DNA from: Bacillus sp. (in: firmicutes) | GTDB taxonomy: Bacteria; Bacillota; Bacilli; Bacillales; JACDOC01 | Assembly (NCBI GenBank): GCA_017656295.1 | Contig: JACDOC010000005.1 | Coordinates: 1-64,000, forward strand | DNA length: 64,000 nucleotides | Direction of reading: 5' to 3' | Shown here: positions 26,766 through 35,069 of the stretch, piece by piece | Numbering within the stretch: position 1 is the first letter of the stretch | Layout: each line of letters opens with the position of its first letter | The notes under the pieces: generated by a model | Told to the model about the DNA's origin: nothing | Databases searched by the model: none | Seen by the model: the letters and a program-made list of their open reading frames with translations, nothing else | Made by a program: the position numbers and the translations under genes

Positions 26766-27644
26766 ATGTCAACAATGCGAAAACTCATTATATTTGCGGT
26801 TATCGGTTTTTTAGCCCAACTAATTGATGGCTCATTGGGAATGGCGTACGGTGTCACTTCGTCATCACTTTTATTAACATTTGGAATTGCTCCTGCCATA
26901 GCTTCGGCATCCGTACACCTTTCTGAAGTGGTAACGACTGCAGCTTCTGGTATTTCTCATATTAAATTTGGAAATGTTGATCGCCAAGCTGTAAAAAAAT
27001 TAATCATTCCCGGTTCTATTGGAGCATTTGTAGGAGCTTGTTTTTTAAGCAATTTACCAGGTGATGCTGTAAAACCGTATATTTCTTTGTTTTTATTAAC
27101 ACTTGGGATATATGTTCTGTTTCGCTTTCTCTTTCGATGCAATCAAGGTAGTGAGAAGAAATCGATCAACTTATCTAGAAAACAATCTATTTCATTAGGA
27201 TTCATTGCCGGATTTGCAGATGCAACTGGTGGAGGCGGTTGGGGACCCATTACAACTCCGGTCCTATTATCCAAAAAAGGCACTTCAGCTAGAAAAGTGG
27301 TCGGTACAGTCGATACAAGTGAGTTTGCGATAGCTGTTTCTGCCTCTATAGGATTTCTTATTTCGCTAGGTTGGAAAGAAGTTAACTGGTTTTGGGTCAT
27401 CGTTCTTATGTTAGGAGGAATTATTGCAGCCCCCATTGCGGCATGGTTAGTAAAAAGATTACCTTCGCATTTATTAGGAGTCCTTGTAGGAGGTTTTATC
27501 ATATTAACCAATGCCCAAACATTACTTAATGCTTGGTCAATTAATGATTTATGGATCCCTATCATTTACGTATCTATATTAATTGTTTGGACAGGTACTA
27601 TTATCTTTGCAGTACGGAATAACAAAAAACATGTGAATTCATAA
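26766..27644 (+). CDS. TSUP (TauE/SafE) family sulfite/sulfonate permease
   Basis: The 292-residue protein has about eight transmembrane helices in two related halves, each with the TSUP pattern (LIDGSLGMAYGVTSS near residue 20 and FADATGGGGWGPITTP near 150). The family exports or imports sulfite, sulfonates or related anions. Next to the sulfite-producing operon it may handle sulfite or sulfolactate. The ATG at 26766 is 13 bases from AAAGGAGG; a GTG at 26761 is better placed but out of frame. Confidence 0.88.
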   Translation: MSTMRKLIIFAVIGFLAQLIDGSLGMAYGVTSSSLLLTFGIAPAIASASVHLSEVVTTAASGISHIKFGNVDRQAVKKLIIPGSIGAFVGACFLSNLPGDAVKPYISLFLLTLGIYVLFRFLFRCNQGSEKKSINLSRKQSISLGFIAGFADATGGGGWGPITTPVLLSKKGTSARKVVGTVDTSEFAIAVSASIGFLISLGWKEVNWFWVIVLMLGGIIAAPIAAWLVKRLPSHLLGVLVGGFIILTNAQTLLNAWSINDLWIPIIYVSILIVWTGTIIFAVRNNKKHVNS

Positions 27645-28219
27645 TAAGTAGCCTAACGAGTCCAAACGAAAGAAAGTCTTTCGAATGAAGCAACTGAGAA
27701 ATGCAATTTTTTCTTAAACGAGTTCGGTTTATCTAGTTGGGTCTGGTCTACTTTCATCCCACAATAAAGTGAAACCACGATAATATGGCGTGAGTTTGTG
27801 AATAGATCTTTTAAAAAAACCATCATGATCGTCCGTCTTCCTTCTATGTTGAAGTGGAACCCTATCATAGGAGCCAAGGAAGCGGACTTTTTTATGCACT
27901 GTTTTGTACAAGCATGAGTTTGTCGCCCCACTTACATATGGCCTAAAACGATTTTATTTTTAATCAAAATGAATAGTAGAGGTAGATTAATGAATCTATC
28001 TCTGTGGTGAAGGGCTGTTTTTTGCGCTTCATAGATGGCTAACGGGTGCTTTAGATAATGAACAGCTAATTAAAGAACGCACATATTAGACATTTCTAAC
28101 ATGTGCGTTCTTTTTTTAACTACCCTAAATAAAATTGCAAAGGACTCTTTAAAACATTATTTGTATTAATTTTACTCTGTTTTGATCCCTTAGGGAAGGG
28201 ATTAACAAATTTTACTTGC
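27645..28219. other. Intergenic stretch without recognised genes
   Basis: Open frames here are short and lack ribosome sites. A strong terminator lies at 28072-28117, and just before it a 30-codon open 3' end without a start (ending KERTY) may be the tail of a lost gene. Confidence 0.5.
28072..28117 (+). terminator. Rho-independent terminator
   Basis: AAAGAACGCACAT pairs perfectly with ATGTGCGTTCTTT (13 bp) with an inner TTAG/CTAA, then a run of seven T on the plus strand; the A-run on the other side makes it possibly bidirectional, serving the minus strand as well. Confidence 0.85.
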
Positions 28220-28438
28220 TTACCTTTTTTTCTTTTTTGAATTATCAACAATAAGTTTATTTTTTCTAACATTTTCTAAGATAACTTGCACATGAAAAAT
28301 TTTTTCATCAATACAATTTACACTTGAAACTTTTCCTTTACAACCTTTGATTGTTAAATCTTCACCAACGGATGGAAGACGTTTAACCAACTGACTTAAT
28401 AAAAGATTTTTGTTTTCGTAAAAATAAACTACAAACAT
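28220..28438 (-). CDS. Small basic protein of unknown function
   Basis: A 72-residue product with AGGTGAG before the ATG. The first half is hydrophobic/beta, the middle has GCKGKVSSVNCI, and the C-terminus is a run of lysines (NSKKKKR). I do not recognise it with certainty. It stands alone. Confidence 0.5.
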   Translation of the reverse strand: MFVVYFYENKNLLLSQLVKRLPSVGEDLTIKGCKGKVSSVNCIDEKIFHVQVILENVRKNKLIVDNSKKKKR

Positions 28439-28702
28439 TTTAGTCTCACCTATTTCATATGGTATGGGTTACATAAAAAATGCTCATATTTTATCCTTCA
28501 TATAAAATATATGATTACAGTTAGAATTAGACCAAATGACTAAAATAAAAATTTAAAAAGTATACTTGCTTTAAACAAAGGAAGCAAGTTAATTTGAAAA
28601 TGGACTAGACCTGATAAGCAGCGTACAAATTTTACTGCCCATAAAAGGACACGACTATTGTGCAATCCTTTCTCCGTTTATTTAAATAAATTAAATTTTT
28701 AA

Positions 28703-29472
28703 CTAAATAAATTGTGTCAATATCTGGTTAAACTTATCACGTTCTTCCCAGAAAGCTCCATGACCACTATATTGAAACGGGACTAGTATTGAATTTCTTA
28801 TGTTTTGATTTAGTTCTTGAGCTTGTGAAAATGGAATAACTTTATCATGAATGCCGTGAATAATTAAAGTGGGGGTAACTATTTTTGGAAGATCATTTCT
28901 CATCTCTTAATAAAACAATGACTGCCCCGGTCGACCATCCCGCAGCCTGTAATCCCATTTGGAAAAACCAGTCCGAGAATGGCCGAGTTATATACTGAAA
29001 GAAAAAGCTATCTGTTATTCCCTGCATCATCTTTGGGCGGTCATTTAACGTTTCCTTAAGAAGTTTATTAGCAGTTTCTGTAGAAAAGCCTGTTGGAGCT
29101 GCAGCGTCAATAAGGACAAGTTTGGATACTCCGTAACCATTGTATCGAGACATCTATCGAATCGCAATTGCTCCACCCGTAGAGTGACCCAAGAGCGTAA
29201 AATTATCTAATTGTAAGGTACCAACTATAGTACGGATATCATCTGCCAGTCTGCTATAAGTGTAGCCACTGATTGGTTTATCCGAATCCCAAAACCCCTC
29301 CAGTCTATACCAATACAGCGGTAACCCAATGCGGGAAGAACATCAAACTGATATTCAAATTGTTTATGGCTTAACGGCCAACCATGTATAAACACTATAG
29401 TCTTGCTACCCCCTGGGTTAATATCTTCCACATATATATTTACACCTGCTCTACAGTAACAAAGTATCCCAT
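28703..29472 (-). pseudogene. Alpha/beta-hydrolase pseudogene
   Basis: Joined across frames the sequence gives a normal alpha/beta hydrolase: MGYFVTVEQG, then IVFIHGWPLS (oxyanion region), WRGFG followed by DSDKPISGYTY in the next frame, the nucleophile elbow LLGHSTGGAIAIR, and TLIIHGIHDKVIPF and YSGHGAFWEE with the acid and His. Four lesions are visible: a frameshift at about 29445, another at about 29290, an in-frame TAG at about 29156 where Tyr is expected, and a frameshift at about 28900. It keeps a ribosome site (GGGGGA) at its original start. It cannot make an active enzyme. Confidence 0.9.
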
Positions 29473-30101
29473 GCTCGATTCCCCCGTAATTAATATGGTT
29501 ACTTCAATAAGATATTCATTTTGGCAACATAAATGAGTACTTATCTGAGATGTAGGTTATCGAAGCGAAAAAGGGTGAGGTTTATTGACTAATGCTATCC
29601 GTTAGAACAATAAAAAATGAGTGACTAATTCATTAAACCCTCAATTTCTTTTACTCGGTTAATTCATCTCTCTAAAAAGCTTAAAAAACGCAACTGCCTG
29701 TTGATTATATCCAATAGCTTTGTATATTTCCCAAGCCCCCTATAAGTACAACCAAGACATATTCATTCGTCGGATAACTTAGCATGTCTCAGTATCTTTG
29801 CATTAGCTCAATTGCAGTTTCGATCTCATTTTGTAAAAAATATATATCCTTATTCATATATATTTGCAGCGTTAGTTGTATCAGTATTCAAGTGATAACT
29901 TTCGAGAAATTTAAATTCCTTAATAATTTTCAGTGCACCGACATAGTTTTTAGCTATTCTTTCAACCATAAAGTAAATCTCACCACTTTTAACATCCAAA
30001 TTATCAGGTAGACCAATAGCTATTGTCCCTTATAATGTGTTATTTGCTATGCGTATTTATATGGTTAAAATCGAATAATTGTTGATACATCAAGTATTAG
30101 A
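29473..30101 (-). pseudogene. Decayed gene remnant, perhaps a TPR-containing regulator
   Basis: No intact gene is present. On the minus strand between about 30020 and 29630 short coding-like pieces in different frames (for example a piece around EIYKAIGYNQQAVAFF) recall the TPR C-terminus of Bacillus XRE/Rap-type regulators. Stops and shifts break it throughout. The likeness is weak. Confidence 0.3.
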
Positions 30102-30237
30102 AAGGGGCTGTCTAAAAAGTCCATTTTAGTTGAAAATCCGCCAAAATTAAAACCCAAAGAATGTTGATTTTACAGCATTCTTTGGGTTTGCTTTTTTTAG
30201 ATTTCGGGATTAAATACTACTTTTCGGACAGCCCCTT
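30102..30237. mobile_element. 136-bp MITE-like element
   Basis: It is bounded by perfect inverted repeats AAGGGGCTGTC and GACAGCCCCTT. Such GGGGCTGTC ends are typical of several Bacillus IS families. The inside has no gene but a 13-bp stem (AACCCAAAGAATG/CATTCTTTGGGTT) with a following T-run. No certain target duplication was found. Confidence 0.75.
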
Positions 30238-30282
30238 CTTACGATTAGTCAAGAGGTTTATCAATAGTTATTTGAGATAATT

Positions 30283-30328
30283 AATCTTTTTTTGGAGGAA
30301 GGGGTACCCCTTCCTCCAAAAAAAGATT
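30283..30328. terminator. Perfect 46-bp palindrome, bidirectional terminator form
   Basis: Twenty-three bases on each side are exactly complementary around the centre GGGGTACCCC, with A7/T7 tracts near the ends, and no loop. It resembles a bidirectional terminator; it lies between the MITE and the IS110 gene. Confidence 0.7.
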
Positions 30329-30402
30329 TTCGCATGCCAAATAGACCTAACGATTTTTGCTTTTTTTCGCTAGGCCCATTATGTTATACTTTTCCTACAC
30401 AA

Positions 30403-31629
30403 TTACGAAGATACTGAAGCGATTTCGTAATTGTAAGTTAAATTGTGTGTAATAAGGTGGAAGAGGCACTTCAATAACTTATTCACACATGCGATGGACG
30501 CAACTTTATGACATTTGTTATAGGGTTGCGTTTTTAATTTGTCGTAGTATTCTACAAAATGATTGTGTCCAAAGCGTCGTTGGCGGATCATATTTTGAAT
30601 CGTAAAATAAAGGATTTTGCGCAGATGACTGTTGCCACGCTTATTGATTTTATCTTTGTAAAACAATGTGCCTGATTGAAAACGCCTTATATCAATTCCT
30701 GCATAGGCATTGAGTTGCTTATGATTTTCGAAGCGTGTTATGTCGCCTATTTCTCCAATCAAACGAACGGCTGTATTTTTCCCTATACCAGGAATACTGA
30801 TTAATATTTGATATTCATTTCGTTCTTTTGAAAGAACAACCATCTGCTGAATCAGTTCCTCACGTTTTCTCAAAATGGCTAAAGAACGTTTGGCATAATC
30901 TTTTAGCTGTTCACAGCGAATGTCGTCTTGATCCACTGCTGGATACGAATCCTGTGCTGCACCTATTAACTGTACGGCCTTTTTCTCCGCCGTTTTAGGC
31001 GCTAATTTCTTATCTGTGTTGGCAAGTAGTCGGTTGCGTACAACCGTCTTTGAAAGATTTTTAACGTAATCAGGATGTGGGAATAGCTGTAGAATATTTA
31101 AAAACAGTTCGGATTTTTGTGTGAACAGCGATTCCATTTCTGGGAAAGTCAGTTGTAGTAAAGTGTGCATTCTACTTCGAAGCATCGCTAGTTCTTCGTC
31201 TAATTCATGATAGTATCGGGAAAGCGCACGCATTTGGTCGAAGTAGTTGTCCTGCGGTTTTTTTATGCGCCGTTCGGTTGTGAAGTGAGTTTGGGCCAAA
31301 CGATGGGCATCACTTTTATCGGTTTTATGAATGCGCATAGTAGCCGTTTGAATCTTTGATTCAAGGGGATTTAACAGACAGTACGGAAAACCGTGATCAT
31401 TCATAAAGCGCTCTAATGGTCGGGAATACACGCCTGTTGCTTCAAATACAATGGCTGGAACTTGTCCATCTTTTTGTACTAAATCGATGATTTGTTTATT
31501 TAGCTGTTCAAAATGGGGGCGATTATGCAAAATTTCCCCCTCAAAAATACAAGAACGTGCAGCGTTATAAATCACCATATAACTTTTTCCCATACTGACA
31601 TCAAAAGCAATGACGCTTTGCATATACAT
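30403..31629 (-). CDS. IS110-family transposase
   Basis: The 408-residue DEDD-type recombinase has an N-terminal RuvC-like domain with Asp10, Glu63 (FEATGVYS), Asp104 and Asp107 (KTDKSDAH), a coiled middle, and the C-terminal Tnp_20 domain with SIPGIGKNTAVRLIGEIGDI and the serine motif RRFQSGTLF. All catalytic residues are intact, so it may be active. GGAGG precedes the ATG. IS110 elements have no long terminal repeats and use a bridge RNA, so exact ends cannot be read from one copy. Confidence 0.92.
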   Translation of the reverse strand: MYMQSVIAFDVSMGKSYMVIYNAARSCIFEGEILHNRPHFEQLNKQIIDLVQKDGQVPAIVFEATGVYSRPLERFMNDHGFPYCLLNPLESKIQTATMRIHKTDKSDAHRLAQTHFTTERRIKKPQDNYFDQMRALSRYYHELDEELAMLRSRMHTLLQLTFPEMESLFTQKSELFLNILQLFPHPDYVKNLSKTVVRNRLLANTDKKLAPKTAEKKAVQLIGAAQDSYPAVDQDDIRCEQLKDYAKRSLAILRKREELIQQMVVLSKERNEYQILISIPGIGKNTAVRLIGEIGDITRFENHKQLNAYAGIDIRRFQSGTLFYKDKINKRGNSHLRKILYFTIQNMIRQRRFGHNHFVEYYDKLKTQPYNKCHKVASIACVNKLLKCLFHLITHNLTYNYEIASVSS

Positions 31630-31800
31630 TCCTCCTGATTTTTATGTAGAAGTCTTCACTTCACCTTATCGATTCCCTTTTCTTATACACGATCTCAAGG
31701 ATCCAACATACTGAAACTGATTCTTATAAGGGCAGTGAAGTAGGCCAGTTTTTTAATTACGAACTCAAGGTTCTGGGGCTGTCACGACCTATTCTCCACT
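31630..31800 (-). ncRNA. Candidate IS110 bridge-RNA region
   Basis: In IS110-group elements the bridge RNA comes from the non-coding left end, upstream of the transposase. This stretch fits by place and size. It has two copies of CCTTGAG-T/A-TCGT at 31759-31770 and 31689-31700, exactly 70 bases apart, which could lie in the two guide loops. No secondary structure was computed. Confidence 0.4.
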
Positions 31801-31805
31801 TCTAC

Positions 31806-31850
31806 TATAAAAAAATAGTAGCACAGACCATGGCCGTGGTCTGTGCTACT
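31806..31850 (-). terminator. Rho-independent terminator after the AMP-ligase gene
   Basis: AGTAGCACAGACCA pairs with TGGTCTGTGCTACT (14 bp) and is followed by ATTTTTTTA on the minus strand. It lies 210 bases after the stop of the ligase gene. Confidence 0.85.
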
Positions 31851-32060
31851 AATCTTAGTATGTTTTAATTTATTATGTGATTTCTTATGCTTCTCCACGA
31901 AAACGGAACTACTTATACTAATTTTATGAAAAAGAGGTCATAGGTTTGTCACCCAATGTAAAATACGTCTAGCGGGAATATCTATTTCGCCTTTTATATT
32001 AACCACACACTTATATCTATTTCTTTTTGAACTTTTATAGTTTTGTATTAAGTCGCCGCG

Positions 32061-33641
32061 TCACATCGATCCCATACGTGTAAACCCTTCCCAGTACTTG
32101 GCGCGGAGTTCACGCTTAAGCACTTTGCCGTAGGCGTTCTTTGGCAGCGCCTCGACGAAGTCGACCGACCGTGGCTTTTTATAACTGGCTAGATGATCCC
32201 GGCAGAAAGCAATCAACTCCTCTTCAGTGGCTGCTTGCCCTGGTCTTAACACCACAACAGCCTTCACCGACTCTCCCCATTCCCGATCAGGAACACCAAA
32301 AACACACGCCTCTTGCACAGCAGGATGACGTAACAATACCTCCTCCACCTCCCGCGGGTAGATGTTGTTTCCTCCGCTGATGATCATGTCCTTTGTTCGA
32401 TCCAAGATGTAGAGGTACCCTTTTTCGTCTATGTAACCGACATCTCCTGTACGCATCCAGCCGTTCACGATAGTATCGTTGGTCGCCTCAGGATTTTTCC
32501 AATACCCTTTCATGACGAGATCGCTTTGAACGGCAATCTCACCGACAGTCCCTGGAGATAACTCATTGCCGTCAGCATCCTGAACGCGTACTTGAACGCC
32601 CATACGAGCAGTACCGGCAGAAGCGAGGCGTTTAGGGCAACTTAAATCGTGCTCTTCTCGGCTGAGGCCAGTTATCGTCATAGGACATTCGCCTTGTCCG
32701 TAAATCTGGGCAAACACCGGTCCAAACGCCTTTTTCCCCGCGATTAAATCCTCTACATACATAGGAGCTCCACCGTAAATGATGCACTGCAGGCTTCTTA
32801 AGTCGTATTTTTTGCGTACTTCAGATTCGGTCAAACGCTTCACCATCGTTGGTGCCATGAATGGAAGCACAGTGACCTTGTACTTCTCAATCGAAGCAAA
32901 CACTGTTTCCGGATCAAAGCTGGATGCAGTCATAATCACATTTGTGCCCCCCTTGGCGATTAGTGGAAGGGCATATAAACCAGAACCGTGGGTGAGCGGT
33001 GCTGTATGTAATCCTATGTCATTTTGCCCAAACGGATAAATATCTGCACAGACATTCAAAGTGGCTAGCAAAAGAATACGGTGCGTCAACATGACCCCTT
33101 TCGGTCGCCCCGTGGTCCCAGAGGTGTAAAAGAGCCACGCTAGATCGTCCCCATCAACCTGCTCCATCCATTCAGCAGCGTCTCCACGATTCAAAAGTTC
33201 GTGATAGTTTAGAACCGTTTGAAAAAACTGTTCTTCCCCTACCCTGTCCAGACAGACCGCAATCCGAGTTTCGGTTAGTTCCTGAGCAATCCGATCAATT
33301 GCATCCTGGAAAATACCTGCGTATACAAGAACCTTGGCTTCGCTATGGTTTAAAATATAGCGCACCTCATCATGGTGGAGGCGAAAGTTCATCGGTACAG
33401 CGACCAAGCCAGCCTTCCACGTTGCAAAAAGCACCTCCAGAATCTCAGCGCGGTTGGGCGAAAATATGGCCACCCGGTCTCCTGCCTCTAAACCAAGTTG
33501 GCGAAGCGCGCTTGCAATCCGGTTAACGCGCTCGTTAAACTCCCGATACGTCAACTCCAAGTCACCGTGAATAATGGCGATGTGATCTGAATAAGCCGCA
33601 GCCGACCGGCTTAGCATATAGCCTAGATTCATTGCCCCCAT
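32061..33641 (-). CDS. AMP-forming acyl-CoA synthetase / ligase
   Basis: The 526-residue ANL-family enzyme activates a carboxylic acid with ATP and passes it to CoA. Motifs in order: YTSGTTGRPKGVMLTH (about 172-187), YGQGECPM for the YGxxE element, GWMRTGDVG, DRTKDMIISGGNNIYPREVE, and the catalytic lysine in NAYGKVLKREL near the C-terminus. Chain length of the substrate cannot be told; medium-chain or aryl acids are possible. AGGAGGG precedes the ATG. Its codon use looks richer in G+C than the neighbouring genes, so it may have been acquired. Confidence 0.88.
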   Translation of the reverse strand: MGAMNLGYMLSRSAAAYSDHIAIIHGDLELTYREFNERVNRIASALRQLGLEAGDRVAIFSPNRAEILEVLFATWKAGLVAVPMNFRLHHDEVRYILNHSEAKVLVYAGIFQDAIDRIAQELTETRIAVCLDRVGEEQFFQTVLNYHELLNRGDAAEWMEQVDGDDLAWLFYTSGTTGRPKGVMLTHRILLLATLNVCADIYPFGQNDIGLHTAPLTHGSGLYALPLIAKGGTNVIMTASSFDPETVFASIEKYKVTVLPFMAPTMVKRLTESEVRKKYDLRSLQCIIYGGAPMYVEDLIAGKKAFGPVFAQIYGQGECPMTITGLSREEHDLSCPKRLASAGTARMGVQVRVQDADGNELSPGTVGEIAVQSDLVMKGYWKNPEATNDTIVNGWMRTGDVGYIDEKGYLYILDRTKDMIISGGNNIYPREVEEVLLRHPAVQEACVFGVPDREWGESVKAVVVLRPGQAATEEELIAFCRDHLASYKKPRSVDFVEALPKNAYGKVLKRELRAKYWEGFTRMGSM

Positions 33642-34160
33642 GGTTTTCCCTCCTATTTATCAATCTATCGGTAAAATACGTATACGCAAAAATCTCCACC
33701 TAAATACATAAATTATCATTATATTTTTAATATTAAGAATAATCTATATATTAATAAAAATCAACAATTTGAATTAAAAACAATAACACTTTGATTTACT
33801 AATAACTAAACAGTTTAAATTTTTTCATTACCGAGATTCTGCAATTTCAATTTAAATCTTTCGTATAACTTTCCGTGTATTCTCATGTGGTAGAAACACT
33901 TCATTTTTAGTAGAGAGAAAATATCAATTCAATCTCTAACGCAATGCCCCCTTTTTAGAATAAAGCTATTATTCGAAGATTGGTGTTCTTTCTTATTGGC
34001 TGTTTTCGTATAGATTGTTGCTTGACCATACTGGATGAACGTATATAATGCGGTTTATGGAGGCGGTTAAGAATGTGGCAAGATGGATATGAAAGGAATT
34101 TAGACATTGTACGGTTGAAATGTTGAGAAGTGCATAAAGAAAGACCTCACCTTTGAGAGG
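33642..34160 (+). promoter_or_regulatory. Intergenic stretch with an orphan sigma-A promoter
   Basis: Apart from the micro-ORF listed next, no gene is seen. At 34022-34049 TTGACC and TATAAT stand 16 bases apart, a good sigma-A promoter on the plus strand. The first 300 bases are A/T-rich without features. Confidence 0.5.
34073..34126 (+). CDS. 17-codon micro-ORF behind the orphan promoter
   Basis: GGAGG lies nine bases before the ATG and the promoter box ends 24 bases upstream. The product MWQDGYERNLDIVRLKC has no recognised family. It may be a real small peptide or the cut-off start of a lost gene. A GACCTC/GAGGTC hairpin follows at 34143-34162. Confidence 0.3.
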   Translation: MWQDGYERNLDIVRLKC

Positions 34161-34689
34161 TCAATTGCTTAAAGGGATATCTAAATATCTATCATATCTT
34201 TGCTTATCAATGTTTAGTTCATAAATTCTAATAAAATCAACTTCAAATTTGGGATAAGGCGTTAATTCTTGTTCTGCCAATTTTTCCGTATTTTTCAGTT
34301 CTTGAAATGTTTCCACCATCCTGTTCTTTTCCCAATGTTAAGTGAGGTACAAAGTCATCAAGTTCAAAATAGTGTTTTATTAAATCTTCTGATGGTGAAA
34401 TTTCTTGCACGATTTTTAATGTAAGTTGTGTAACTCGTTTGACTTAACACTCAAATATAAAATGTTATCTCCAAAATACATAGGTCTCCAATGATATTTG
34501 AAAGGGTTTGAAATTCTTACATACTTTTAATTTGTCTATCCACTTTTTATCTGGAGTTAATCCTCCTTGTGCTTTCAAAGTTATATGTGGTTCTACACCT
34601 AAATTGTTTATCCCTTTTCTTTGAAAATTCTCAATCCGTTTCAAATATTCTTCTGGTGGGACAATTCCAATAAAATACTCTACTTTCAT
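34161..34689 (-). pseudogene. 2'-5' RNA ligase-like (2H phosphoesterase) pseudogene
   Basis: The two HxT motifs of the family, PHITLKAQGG and PHLTLGKE, are both present but in different frames. Reading through needs shifts at about 34485, 34420 and 34300. The pieces FGDNILYLSV and YPKFEVDFIRIYEL are normal family parts. The N-terminal fragment starts at 34689 (or 34698) and is intact for about 75 codons. No active enzyme can result. Confidence 0.85.
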
Positions 34690-34837
34690 TCTTCCCATTC
34701 CTCTACTTTTTTAGTTTTCTATAATTTTAGTAGAAAATTTAAAATACACAACCAATCGTATTAAACTAAAAACAACAATCTTTTAGAAAACAATTGTTAA
34801 GTTGCGGAAATTGAGGCACTGTTTGTTGGTTTTTCAC

Positions 34838-34869
34838 AAAAAAGAAAAAGGACCGACTTTTTGGTCCTT
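34838..34869 (-). terminator. Rho-independent terminator after the PLP-enzyme gene
   Basis: AAGGACC/GGTCCTT with an 8-base loop, followed on the minus strand by TTTCTTTTTT. Confidence 0.7.
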
Positions 34870-35069
34870 ATGTATGTTTTATTTAATAGAACTTATAATG
34901 ACAAACGTGATTTCAATAACCATTCTATTTTACCCAAATTTGTAAGGTTCCATTTGACTGATTTTTTCTTTAAGGGGATTACGCATTTAACCATTACTTC
35001 TTTATTTTTATTATCCTATGAACCTCTTCCTCCTATACTTCATTTAATGGAGGGAGAATGCTCGCGTAC

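Noticed and set aside
27653-27931. Overlapping minus-strand frames of 60-92 codons
   Set aside because: No ribosome site, no recognised family, and frames overlap each other; probably non-coding or an unrecognisable relic.
29784-30011. 75-codon plus-strand frame
   Set aside because: No ribosome site; it is antisense to the decayed TPR-like remnant.
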